Source: Stigmatella aurantiaca (GTDB lineage Bacteria; Myxococcota; Myxococcia; Myxococcales; Myxococcaceae). Taken from it: a stretch of 64,000 nt of DNA. Position numbers and translations under genes: made by a program. The notes beneath the pieces are model-generated. The model ran no database searches, was not told where the DNA came from, and saw nothing but the letters and a program-made list of their open reading frames with translations. Of this stretch, positions 8,342 through 17,042 are shown one piece after another. The stretch's first letter is position 1; each line of letters begins with the position of its first letter. Location: positions 124,001-188,000 of the forward strand of contig NZ_FOAP01000011.1 in NCBI RefSeq assembly GCF_900109545.1. The letters are read 5' to 3'.

Positions 8342-10819
8342 TTAGACGAGCGGCGCGCCGAGCTTGTCCAGGATGCGGTCCACCGGGTCGCTGTCCTGGC
8401 TGACGTCCGCCACCGCCGGCTGGTAGGCCAGCCCGGAGGACGTCTGCAGCTCGGGCAGCAGCCGCTGGATGACGGTCCGGGCGGACTCGGCATCACACTC
8501 GGGCAGCATGACGCAGAACACCCCGGAGCCCATGTGGGCCACGGCGTCCAGGGGGCGCAGCCGCTTGCGCAGCACATCCGCCGCCCCCCGGGGCACGTCC
8601 GTCTGGGGGCGCTCGGGCCGCAGCACCGCCACGCTCATGGGGCGGTGGTAGCGCCGCACCTTGGCCACCTCCACCTCCAGCTTCGCCATCAGCCCGCGCT
8701 TGTCGTACAAGTTGGTGCCCGGATCGCTGCCGGAGCGGAGCGTCACCGCGGCTGCCCGCTCGGGCTCCCGCTCGGCCACGGACTTCAGCGCGCGCTCGGT
8801 GCGGTTGAGCAGCTCCATGGCGTTGAAGGGCTTGCTCATGTAGTCCACGGCGCCCAGGTTGAGCGCGCGGACCTTCTCGGCCACCCCCTGGTGCGCCGAC
8901 AGGAGGATGACGGGGATGTGCGCCGTGTCCGAGGAGGACTTGAGCGCCACCGTGGCCTCCAGCCCGTCCAGCTTGGGCAGGAACACGTCCATCACCACCA
9001 GCTCCGGGCGCATGGAGCGTGCCCGGGCCAGGCCCTCCTGGCCGTCGCGCGCCACCTCCACCCGGTAGCGCGAGCGCAGCACCTCGGCAAGCACCGCGGC
9101 GATCTCCGCCTCGTCCTCCACCACCAGCACGCGCGGCTGCACGGGCTCCACCTTGGCCTGCGCCTGGGCCTTGCGCGGCGCCTCCTGCGCCATGGGCAGC
9201 GTGAAGACGAAGGTGCAGCCGCCCTCCGGCGGGCTCTCCGCCCAGATCTCCCCGCCGTGCAGCTCCACGAACTCCTTGCAGATGGCCAGCCCCAGCCCCG
9301 TGCCCTTCGGGCCGTGCCGGTACCGGTCGAACACCAGGTGCAGCTCGTCCGGGGGAATGCCCGAGCCGTCGTCCTGCACGGTAATTTTCACCGCGTCCCC
9401 ATCCGGCCGCGTCAGGCGCAGGGCGCGCACCGTCACCTTCCCCGAGTCCTTCGCGTGGTGGATGGCGTTGGTGATGAGGTTCTGCAGCACCTCGTGCAGC
9501 TTCACCTCGTCGCCGATGAGCATCAGGCTCTCGGGCGCCTCGGCGCGCAGCGTCACCCCGCGCTGGGAGGCCAGGATGTTCAGCTCGTGCGTGCTCTCCT
9601 TGCACAGCACCGCCATGTCCAGCCGCCGGGGCTCGATGGACAGCCGCGCCGCCTCGCCCTTGCCCTTCTCCAGCAGCGACTCGACGAGCCCGAGAATCTT
9701 GCGGCCCTGGCGGATCATCGCCTCGGTGGACTGCTTCTGCTCGGCGTTGATGGGGCTCTCCAGGAGCAGCCGGCCATGGCCCAGCAGCACCTGGAGCGGG
9801 GCGCGCAGATCGTGGCTGCACACCGCGATGATTTCGTCCTTGAGCCGGTTGAGCTCCTTGAGACGGCGGTTCGCGTCCGTCAGCTCGCGGTAGCGCTCCA
9901 CGTACGCCAGCTCCAAGTCCTCGCGCTTGCGCTTGACGGCGGTGTGCAGGCGGGAGTTGCGGATGGCGTTGGCGAGCACACCGGCGACGGCCTGCGCGAA
10001 CTGCTGCTCATCCGGGCCGAAGGTGGAGTCCGGACGCGAGTGGCGCAGGAAGAGCGCCCCCAGCAAGTCATCCTGGCAGATGAGCGGCTGCACCAGGATG
10101 GAGTTCACCCCCAGGGGCAGGATGCTGGGGCGCACATCGGCCATCAGCGGATCATTCTCCGCCTTCTCGATGAGCACCGCCTGGCGCGTCTCCAGGGCCC
10201 GGCGCAGCTCCGGGTAGCGGGCGATCTCAATCTCCAGGTGGACCAGGGAGGGGTTCTCCTGGGTGGCCACCACCGTGCCCGTGCGCGCGTGCGAGCCCTC
10301 CACCAGCACCACCGAGCAGCGGTCCGAGCCGGTGACGCGGCCCACCTTGTCCACGGCGATGTGGAGAATTTCCTCCATCTCCAGCGAGCTGGTGGCCGCC
10401 TGGGTGATTTCCAGCAACATCCCCATGCGCAGCCGGGTGCGCTCCTCGCTCTCGCGCAGGCGCCCGGCGCGCACCGCCGCCTCCACCCGGGGCACCATCT
10501 CCTCGGAGCCCCGGATGAAGCCATCCACCGCCAGCTTCTTCAGCGTCTCGCTGGAGCGCGAGCGCGACACGTCCGCCAGCACGGGCACATGCCGCAGCTG
10601 GGCGATGCTCCGGATGCCCTCCAGCGTCTCCGCGGCCTGCTTGGCCGCCGTGGCCAGCAAGATGACCTCGGGCTGGAGGCTGGTGGCCGCCTGCGGCACG
10701 CCCTCCACATCCTCGGCGGCGGCACATTCGAAGCCGCTCTCGGACAGCCGCGCCAGCAGGGACTCCCGCGCCGTGCGGGCGCCCACCACCAGGACACGGC
10801 CGCGCTGCTCTGGTGACAT
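8342..10819 (-). CDS. hybrid sensor histidine kinase: pseudo-receiver, GAF, HisKA/HATPase, receiver, degenerate GGDEF
   Basis: The 825-residue cytosolic protein starts with a receiver-like domain lacking the acidic pocket: VVGAR replaces the usual paired Asp, and the phospho-Asp strand reads LLATAA. A GAF domain follows at about residues 140-290. Next comes a dimerisation domain with the H-box SHDLRAPL, then an ATPase domain with the G boxes DDGSGIPPDE and GTGLGLAICKE. A complete receiver comes next (VVEDEAE, VVMDVFLP, MSKPF). The last 130 residues resemble a diguanylate cyclase, but MGSGVF replaces GGDEF. An in-frame TTG at 10831 with an upstream GAGG is an alternative start. Input signal and output are unknown. 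Confidence 0.88.
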   Translation of the reverse strand: MSPEQRGRVLVVGARTARESLLARLSESGFECAAAEDVEGVPQAATSLQPEVILLATAAKQAAETLEGIRSIAQLRHVPVLADVSRSRSSETLKKLAVDGFIRGSEEMVPRVEAAVRAGRLRESEERTRLRMGMLLEITQAATSSLEMEEILHIAVDKVGRVTGSDRCSVVLVEGSHARTGTVVATQENPSLVHLEIEIARYPELRRALETRQAVLIEKAENDPLMADVRPSILPLGVNSILVQPLICQDDLLGALFLRHSRPDSTFGPDEQQFAQAVAGVLANAIRNSRLHTAVKRKREDLELAYVERYRELTDANRRLKELNRLKDEIIAVCSHDLRAPLQVLLGHGRLLLESPINAEQKQSTEAMIRQGRKILGLVESLLEKGKGEAARLSIEPRRLDMAVLCKESTHELNILASQRGVTLRAEAPESLMLIGDEVKLHEVLQNLITNAIHHAKDSGKVTVRALRLTRPDGDAVKITVQDDGSGIPPDELHLVFDRYRHGPKGTGLGLAICKEFVELHGGEIWAESPPEGGCTFVFTLPMAQEAPRKAQAQAKVEPVQPRVLVVEDEAEIAAVLAEVLRSRYRVEVARDGQEGLARARSMRPELVVMDVFLPKLDGLEATVALKSSSDTAHIPVILLSAHQGVAEKVRALNLGAVDYMSKPFNAMELLNRTERALKSVAEREPERAAAVTLRSGSDPGTNLYDKRGLMAKLEVEVAKVRRYHRPMSVAVLRPERPQTDVPRGAADVLRKRLRPLDAVAHMGSGVFCVMLPECDAESARTVIQRLLPELQTSSGLAYQPAVADVSQDSDPVDRILDKLGAPLV

Positions 10820-10994
10820 CCCGGAGCTCAAAGCGTGCCTCGACAGCGGGAGCCGTCAGCGGCTCCGCGAGGGAGTGGATCCAAGCCGTTCAGTGCGTGA
10901 ACCTTCATGGGGTTGTGTCGAATCATGCCGTTGAATCCGCCCGCGAACCAGCAGACCCGCCTGCGGACGACTCACCAAAATTGAGAGGGTTGCC

Positions 10995-13109
10995 ATGCAG
11001 CGTATACTCGCCCCCGTGCATTCCCCTCGAATCTTCCCGCCGGGCCGTTTCTGGCGCGCCTCGGCCTTGACCGCGTGCTTCGCTACGTCCCTGGCTCACG
11101 CGCAGGGGACGGACTCGTGGAGTACGTTTCCTTCCACTTCCACACCTGCGGCCGGAGCAGCGTCCGAGGCGCCTAGCGCCCCCTCGCCCGCCCCCACGGC
11201 GGAGGCCACCACCGTCTCCACCCAGGAGCGGATCCTCCCGGGAGGCGAGCCGCACACGCCCGCCACCCTGCACAACGGATGGATCGACGCCCGGAACCTC
11301 CGCCACACCGCCAGTGCCGTGGGCGGCGTGGGGCTCCTGCGCGTGGCGGGGGCGGATCCCGGCACGCCCCGCCTGCTGCGCTTCTCGCTCACGGGCGAGT
11401 TCTTCCAGAACGGCGACTTCCCGGTCCAGGGGGCCTCCCACACGCGCACCTCCGGCAGCTTCGCGCTCGCCTACGCGCCGTTCGAGTTCCTGGAGGTGTT
11501 CACCGCCTACACCGTCACGGCGAACACCAACTCGCGCGCCTCGCCCCAGCTCATCCAGTCGCTGGGGGACCTCACCCTGGGCGCCCGCGGCACGAAGCAG
11601 TGGCTCCCGGGCCTGTGGGCGGGCGCCGACCTGCGGCTGCTGACGTTCTCGGGGGTGGGCAACCAGGACGTGGACCGGTACGCCTTCGGCTTCGCGCCGC
11701 GGCTCATCGCCACCTATGACGTCCCGCAGATCCGCCCCGAGTTCCCGCTGCTGCGCGTCCACGGCAACCTCGGCTTCCTCTTCGACGGGACGGGGGACCT
11801 GGCGGGCCCCAGCACGCTCAATGCCTCCGAGGAGTACGGGCTGGGCGTCAACCGCTACCACCGCTTCAGCCTCGGGCTCGGTGTGGAGGCCCCCCTGCGC
11901 GCCTTCACCCCGTTCCTGGAGTTCAACCTGGCCTCCCCGCTGGGCGTGGAGGACGGGGGCCTCATCGCCCCGGATGGACGGACCGTCTCCGCGCTCAGCG
12001 CGGCCCAGAAGACGTTCGGCCTGGGCGCCAAGGTCACCGCCCTCAAGGACGTCACCTTCAGCGTGGGGGCGGAGTTCGGCCTCTCGCGCACGGTGGGCCT
12101 GGGCGTCCCGGCGACCCCTCCGGTGAACGTCTTCCTGGGGGCCTCCTACACGGTGGACCCGTTCCACCGCGCGGGCGCCACCCGGGTCATCGAGACCGTG
12201 CGGGAGAAGCCCGTGGCGGTGTCCATGGTCCCCCGGACGGTGCAGGTGTCCGGGGTGGTGATAGACGCCAAGACGCGCCAGCCGCTGCCGGGCGTGCTCG
12301 TGCTGGTGCCGGGCTCTGGCCTGCCGCCGGTGGCGACGGAGCCACAGACGGGGCGCTTCCTGTCCTATCCGCTGCCGAGCGGCATCACCGTGCGGCTTGC
12401 CCTCCAGAAGGAGGGCTACAAACACGTCGAGCGCGACCTGACGCTCACCCCCGATGCCCTTCCCGTCGTGGAGGTGTCGCTGGAGGCCATGGCCCGGCCG
12501 GCCACCCTCACCCTCTCCACCACCGTCCAGAAGAAGCCGGTGGCGGCCGCCCTGCGGCTGAAGGGCCCGAAGGCGCAGGAGCTCTCCACGTCCGCCTCCG
12601 CCCCCACGAAGCTGGAGGTGCCCCCGGGGCACTACCGGGTAGAGGTCATCGCCCCGAGCTACCTGGCGCAGACGCGCGACATGGACGTGGCCGAGGGCGG
12701 CGCGCTGGAGCTCTCCTTCGACCTGAAGCCCCTGCCCGGCAAGCCGCTGGTGACGGTGACGCCGAGCAAGCTGGAGTTGCAGCAGCCGGTCCAGTTCGTC
12801 CCGGGCAAGGCCGTCCTCCAGGAGGCCAGCCAGCCCCTGCTGGCCGAGGTGCTGGACGCCATCGTGCGCCACGGCCTTCAGCGCGTGCGCATCGAGAGCC
12901 ACACGGACAATCAGGGCAACCCGGACGTCAACCTGAAGCTCTCCCAGGAGCGGGCGCAGGCGGTGGCCACATTCCTGACCCGGTCGGGGCTCGACGCGGC
13001 GCGCCTGGAGGTGCAGGGCTTCGGGGATACCCGCCCCATCGCTCCCAACCTCACGCCCCGCGGCAAGGATCTCAACCGGCGGGTCGAGTTCATCATCCTG
13101 GAGCGGTGA
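10995..13109 (+). CDS. OmpA-family outer-membrane protein with carboxypeptidase-regulatory-like domain
   Basis: The 704-residue protein has a signal peptide ending near AHAQG at residue 37. About 330 residues with alternating beta strands follow, consistent with an outer-membrane barrel. A carboxypeptidase-regulatory-like beta domain (VSGVVIDAKTRQPLPGVLV) comes next, then a PEGA-like module, and a C-terminal OmpA peptidoglycan-binding domain with SHTDNQGNPDVNLKLSQERA and NRRVEFII. The start has GAGAGGG upstream at good spacing. It likely ties the outer membrane to peptidoglycan. It is divergent from the kinase gene, and 36 bp separate it from the downstream lipoprotein gene. Confidence 0.9.
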   Translation: MQRILAPVHSPRIFPPGRFWRASALTACFATSLAHAQGTDSWSTFPSTSTPAAGAASEAPSAPSPAPTAEATTVSTQERILPGGEPHTPATLHNGWIDARNLRHTASAVGGVGLLRVAGADPGTPRLLRFSLTGEFFQNGDFPVQGASHTRTSGSFALAYAPFEFLEVFTAYTVTANTNSRASPQLIQSLGDLTLGARGTKQWLPGLWAGADLRLLTFSGVGNQDVDRYAFGFAPRLIATYDVPQIRPEFPLLRVHGNLGFLFDGTGDLAGPSTLNASEEYGLGVNRYHRFSLGLGVEAPLRAFTPFLEFNLASPLGVEDGGLIAPDGRTVSALSAAQKTFGLGAKVTALKDVTFSVGAEFGLSRTVGLGVPATPPVNVFLGASYTVDPFHRAGATRVIETVREKPVAVSMVPRTVQVSGVVIDAKTRQPLPGVLVLVPGSGLPPVATEPQTGRFLSYPLPSGITVRLALQKEGYKHVERDLTLTPDALPVVEVSLEAMARPATLTLSTTVQKKPVAAALRLKGPKAQELSTSASAPTKLEVPPGHYRVEVIAPSYLAQTRDMDVAEGGALELSFDLKPLPGKPLVTVTPSKLELQQPVQFVPGKAVLQEASQPLLAEVLDAIVRHGLQRVRIESHTDNQGNPDVNLKLSQERAQAVATFLTRSGLDAARLEVQGFGDTRPIAPNLTPRGKDLNRRVEFIILER

Positions 13110-13145
13110 TGCCACAAAGGCGCCGCGCGGGTAGAGTCGGTGCCC

Positions 13146-14756
13146 ATGACGGACCTCCCCCGCTTGGCGCTCCTGCGCACCGCCCTCCTGTCCCTTCCTG
13201 TCCTCGCCACCGCCTGCGGTGGCAATGACAAACCCCCGGTCAAGGATCCCCCTCAGGCCACGCTGTCGGTGACCGAGACCAACGTCGTCGGCACCAAGGT
13301 GACGGTGCAGGTGGGGGCCACCGGCTGTGACCAGCTCGAAAGCCTGTCCATCTACGACGGGGACACCTACATCAAGACGGTGGCCTACAGCGGTGGGGGC
13401 CTGGTCCCCGTGGACATCCAGCGCAACGAGTTCAAGTACACGAAGGGCATCGCGGGGTACTTCTCGCTCCGCGCCAAGGTGGTGTGTACCGACAAGCTGG
13501 AGAACTACTCCCAGCCCCAGCCGGTCACCTTCTTCCCCGTGGAGGAGGTGTATGACGCCCCCGCCCCGGGCACCCAGGTGGTGCCCAACAATTTCATCGC
13601 CGAGGGCAGCGGCGGCACCGTCAGCTTCATCGGGTGCGCCTCCGATGCGACGGGAATCCCCTACCTCTTCCGGGTCACCAAGACCGGCACCGTCATCACC
13701 GACAAGTCCGTGCGGATGCCGTTCGTGTGCAACAACGACACGGCCATCACCTCCATCAATCCGGTCTCGGGCAAGCGGTGGATCTGGACGCCCGACGGGG
13801 GCGCCATCGCCTTCGACCGGAACTTGAACGTCTCCGGCCGGACGGACTACCGCCTGGACCTGTTGGCGGTGGGCCAGGACGGAGATGCGATCATCTATGA
13901 CTTGGGCATGGGCGGGGAACAGAAGGCCGTGTACCGCATTGGGCACCAGACTCCCACTGCACCGGTGACCTACAAGTGGCGGTTCCTGGATTTGACGGGG
14001 TTTGCCATCACCACGCCCGTGACCACCACGGATGGCGTCGTCCTGGTGGCCTCCATCACGAACCAGGGCGCCCCCAGCGGCCGGGCCCGGGTCGTGGTGA
14101 CGAAGATCAGCTATGGGGCGCAGAATGGCTCGGGCGGCGGAGGCAACGTGGGGATGTACCTCATGAAGGAATTCGCCAGCGGGGAGATCACCCCAACGGT
14201 GAGCCCCCCGGCGACCTTCAGCGTGGACGGCACCCTGCTGTACATGGCCTTCAGCCTCCAGGGGGCCGCCACCGAGCTGCTCGCCTGCAAGACGCAGTCG
14301 GACGGGTGCGAGGGCACCTCGCAGTTCTGGACGCAGCCGCCCGTGCTGCCCCGGCAGATCGTCGCCACCGTGCCCTTCGCCAACAACTCCCGCCTGGCGG
14401 CCATCGCGCCCCAGCACGTGTTCATCCTCGATGCGAGCACCGGCACCGTGCTGAACAAGGACCAGGCCCCCCTCACCCCGGAGGGCGCGCTGGTGGTGAA
14501 CCAGGTGCAATCGGGCGGCGGGGGCCAGTTCCCCGAGGCGTTCTTCGTGCTGAACAGCGCGGCGAACGCGCCCTACCCCGCGCCCCTGGAGATCGTCGCC
14601 ACGGAGAAGGCGGCCAACGGTGAGCTGTTCCGCTACCGGCTCAACGCCGGGAGCATGGGCGCCTCGGTGGACGACGACGGCACGCTGTGGCTGCGCGTGG
14701 GCACGAAGCTCGTCCGCCCGCTGCCCCTGAGCGACTACCGGCAGGCGCGGCAGTAG
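13146..14756 (+). CDS. hypothetical secreted lipoprotein
   Basis: This 536-residue protein has a lipoprotein signal ending in VLATAC, followed by a short Pro/Lys linker and a beta-rich body of about 500 residues without a recognised domain. Long beta segments with repeated Gly/Ser turns, such as GNVGMYLMKEFASGEIT, suggest a propeller or stacked beta fold on the cell surface. ATG at 13146 is preferred over an in-frame GTG at 13140. It lies 36 bp downstream of the OmpA-family gene and is probably co-transcribed. It converges with the MMPL gene, leaving 3 bp between the stops. Function unknown. Confidence 0.78.
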   Translation: MTDLPRLALLRTALLSLPVLATACGGNDKPPVKDPPQATLSVTETNVVGTKVTVQVGATGCDQLESLSIYDGDTYIKTVAYSGGGLVPVDIQRNEFKYTKGIAGYFSLRAKVVCTDKLENYSQPQPVTFFPVEEVYDAPAPGTQVVPNNFIAEGSGGTVSFIGCASDATGIPYLFRVTKTGTVITDKSVRMPFVCNNDTAITSINPVSGKRWIWTPDGGAIAFDRNLNVSGRTDYRLDLLAVGQDGDAIIYDLGMGGEQKAVYRIGHQTPTAPVTYKWRFLDLTGFAITTPVTTTDGVVLVASITNQGAPSGRARVVVTKISYGAQNGSGGGGNVGMYLMKEFASGEITPTVSPPATFSVDGTLLYMAFSLQGAATELLACKTQSDGCEGTSQFWTQPPVLPRQIVATVPFANNSRLAAIAPQHVFILDASTGTVLNKDQAPLTPEGALVVNQVQSGGGGQFPEAFFVLNSAANAPYPAPLEIVATEKAANGELFRYRLNAGSMGASVDDDGTLWLRVGTKLVRPLPLSDYRQARQ

Positions 14757-14759
14757 GGC

Positions 14760-17006
14760 TCAGCGGGGCGGCCCATCCGAGGGCCCATGCGCGTGCTGAG
14801 CCCATGACAGCCAGCGCGCCAGGGCCTTCGGTGCCCACCAGTTGAAGCTCCCGAACAGGCGCATCATCGCGGGCACGAGCAGGATGCGGACCAGCGTCGC
14901 ATCCAGCGCCACGGCGATGGCCATGCCCACCCCCATGGCCTTCACCACCACCACGTGGGCCAGCGAGAACGCGGCGAACACGGCCACCATGATGGCCGCC
15001 GCGCTGGTGATGAGCCCCCCGGTGCGCTCCAGCCCCTCGGCCACCGCCTGGGTGTTGTCGCGGGTCCGCTCCCACTCCTCGCGCATCCGGCTGAGCAGCA
15101 GCACCTCGTAGTCCATCGACAGGCCGAACAGGGCGCAGAAGAGCAGCACCGGCAGCGAGGGCTCGATGGGGCCGGGCTCGAAGCCCAAGAGGCCGCTCAG
15201 GTGCCCCTCCTGGAAGATCCACACCAGCGCGCCGAAGGAACCCGCGATCGACAGCAGGTTCATGAGCATCGCCTTGAGGGGCAGCACCACCGAGCCCAGC
15301 AGGACGAAGAGCACCACGCACATCAGCCCCATCACGAAGCCAATGGCCCGGGGGGTGTTCTCGCGCACGAAGTGCCCCGCGTCCACGTCGCTCGCCGTCT
15401 GCCCCGCCACGAGCAGCCGTCCATCCCCCACCGCCCGGTCCTTGCGGATCGTCTCGACGATGTCCCGGGCGGCCTGGCTGGAGGCGGAGGCCTCGGTGAG
15501 CACCCGCATGACCGTCACGCTGCCGTGCAGGTACGCATCCCGGGCCTGGCCGAACTCCTTGGGCAGCATGTCCTCGGGAAAGTCGGCCAGTTCCTGGTAC
15601 GCCTCCCGGTCCATGCTCTCCTTGAGGTTGACGATGCTGTCGACGCCGAGGACGCCTGGAATGCCCGCGAGCTGGCGGCTCTTGTCGTAGAGCGCCCCCA
15701 TGCGCTCGGCGGTGAAGGCGCTGCCCGAGGGGAACTGCACCACCACCAGCACACCGTTGGCGGCCTGCCGGGGAAAGAGCTGCCGCAGGGACTCGGCGCC
15801 GCGCCGCGCCTCGGTCTCCGCGGGCAGGGCGGTGATGTCGGTGGCGGCCAGCTGGAGCCGCAGGAAGGGCAAGCCCACCGCCACGAGGATGGCCAGCGTG
15901 GGCACCAGCACCAGCACCGGATGGCGCATCACCCAGGTGGCCACGCCCTTCCACAGCCCCTCCTTGGGCTCGAACAGGCGCGGGAAGGGAACGCGGCCCC
16001 GGTTCACCCGGAGGCCCAGCCAGGACAGCAGCGCGGGCAGCACCGTCAGCGCGAACAGCACCGCGAAGGCGACGACGAGCGCACCGCCAATGCCCATCGC
16101 GCTGAGGTACGAGCCCCGGTAGAACAGCAGCCCCGCGAGCCCCACGGCCACGGCCAGCCCCGAGAAGGCCACCGCGCGCCCCGCCGTGTCGAGCGTCCGC
16201 TCCAGCGCCGCCTGGGTGTCCAGCCCCCGCTCCAGCTCCGAGCGGAAGCGGCTGACGATGAAGAGCGAGTAGTCGATGGCCACCCCCATGCCAATGAGGG
16301 ACACGACGTTGAGGGTGTACTGGGCCATGTCGGTGACGTGCGAGAGCACGAACACGCCCGCCACGCCCGAGAGCACCGCGAGCCCGCCCACCACCAGCGG
16401 CAGGAGCGAGGCCACCCACGTGCGGAAGACGCGCAGCAGCACCAGCAGCGCCAGCGGAAAGGAGATGAGCTCGGCGCGCAGCAGGTCCTTCTCCAGGAGC
16501 CGGTTCAGCGCGTCGATGAAGGCGATGCGCCCGGTGACGGTGGCCTGGAGCGGCCCCGTGCTCAGCACCGCGCGGACCTCGGGAAACGCCCGGGTGGCCT
16601 CGCGGATGTCCCCCTTGAGCCGGACGAGCGCCAGGGTGTCATGCCCGGTGCCAGCCTGGAGCTGCGCGGCCACCGCCTTGGGCGCGCCCAGGGGCGAGAG
16701 CACCCCCTCCACCGTGGGCAGCTTCGCGGTGGCCTCCAGCGTGGCCTTCAGTGCCTCCTGGAACTCAGGGCTTGCGCTGCGCAGGGTGTCCGAATGGAAG
16801 ACGACGGCCAGGGTGGTGTCGGAGGAGCCCACCGTGGTGGCCGCCGCGAGCTGCTGGGCCTGCTCCGCCTCGGTGCCCTCAATGACGCCGGTGCTGAGGC
16901 GTCCGCCGTACACGAGGGCGGCCACCGCCAGGGCGAGGAACACGGCGCTCGCCACGAACACGAGCCCCCGGTGGTGATGGATGGCCCTCGCGAGCGCGCG
17001 AAACAT
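14760..17006 (-). CDS. MMPL/RND-family lipid exporter in the sterol operon
   Basis: The 748-residue inner-membrane protein has the duplicated RND topology: TM1, a large periplasmic loop, five TMs, then a second copy. Both halves carry the MMPL proton-relay signature, GVAIDYSLFIVSRFRSEL in the first and GLSMDYEVLLLSRMREEW in the second, each with an Asp-Tyr pair. Relatives export complex lipids, for example MmpL3, the hopanoid transporter HpnN and the RND-type sterol transporter BstA of Methylococcus. The gene follows the oxidosqualene cyclase by 36 bp on the same strand. A sterol or sterol-derived cargo is therefore a reasonable inference, though not shown. The stop is 3 bp from the convergent lipoprotein gene. 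Confidence 0.88.
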   Translation of the reverse strand: MFRALARAIHHHRGLVFVASAVFLALAVAALVYGGRLSTGVIEGTEAEQAQQLAAATTVGSSDTTLAVVFHSDTLRSASPEFQEALKATLEATAKLPTVEGVLSPLGAPKAVAAQLQAGTGHDTLALVRLKGDIREATRAFPEVRAVLSTGPLQATVTGRIAFIDALNRLLEKDLLRAELISFPLALLVLLRVFRTWVASLLPLVVGGLAVLSGVAGVFVLSHVTDMAQYTLNVVSLIGMGVAIDYSLFIVSRFRSELERGLDTQAALERTLDTAGRAVAFSGLAVAVGLAGLLFYRGSYLSAMGIGGALVVAFAVLFALTVLPALLSWLGLRVNRGRVPFPRLFEPKEGLWKGVATWVMRHPVLVLVPTLAILVAVGLPFLRLQLAATDITALPAETEARRGAESLRQLFPRQAANGVLVVVQFPSGSAFTAERMGALYDKSRQLAGIPGVLGVDSIVNLKESMDREAYQELADFPEDMLPKEFGQARDAYLHGSVTVMRVLTEASASSQAARDIVETIRKDRAVGDGRLLVAGQTASDVDAGHFVRENTPRAIGFVMGLMCVVLFVLLGSVVLPLKAMLMNLLSIAGSFGALVWIFQEGHLSGLLGFEPGPIEPSLPVLLFCALFGLSMDYEVLLLSRMREEWERTRDNTQAVAEGLERTGGLITSAAAIMVAVFAAFSLAHVVVVKAMGVGMAIAVALDATLVRILLVPAMMRLFGSFNWWAPKALARWLSWAQHAHGPSDGPPR

Positions 17007-17042
17007 GGCGGACGGACTCCTTCCCGGCGGTACGGCGGACGG

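Noticed and set aside
10923-14510. A 1195-residue minus-strand open frame opposite the OmpA and lipoprotein genes
   Set aside because: It is antisense to two genes with signal peptides and recognisable domains. Its product is low-complexity His/Gly/Arg-rich sequence, typical of a high-GC shadow frame.
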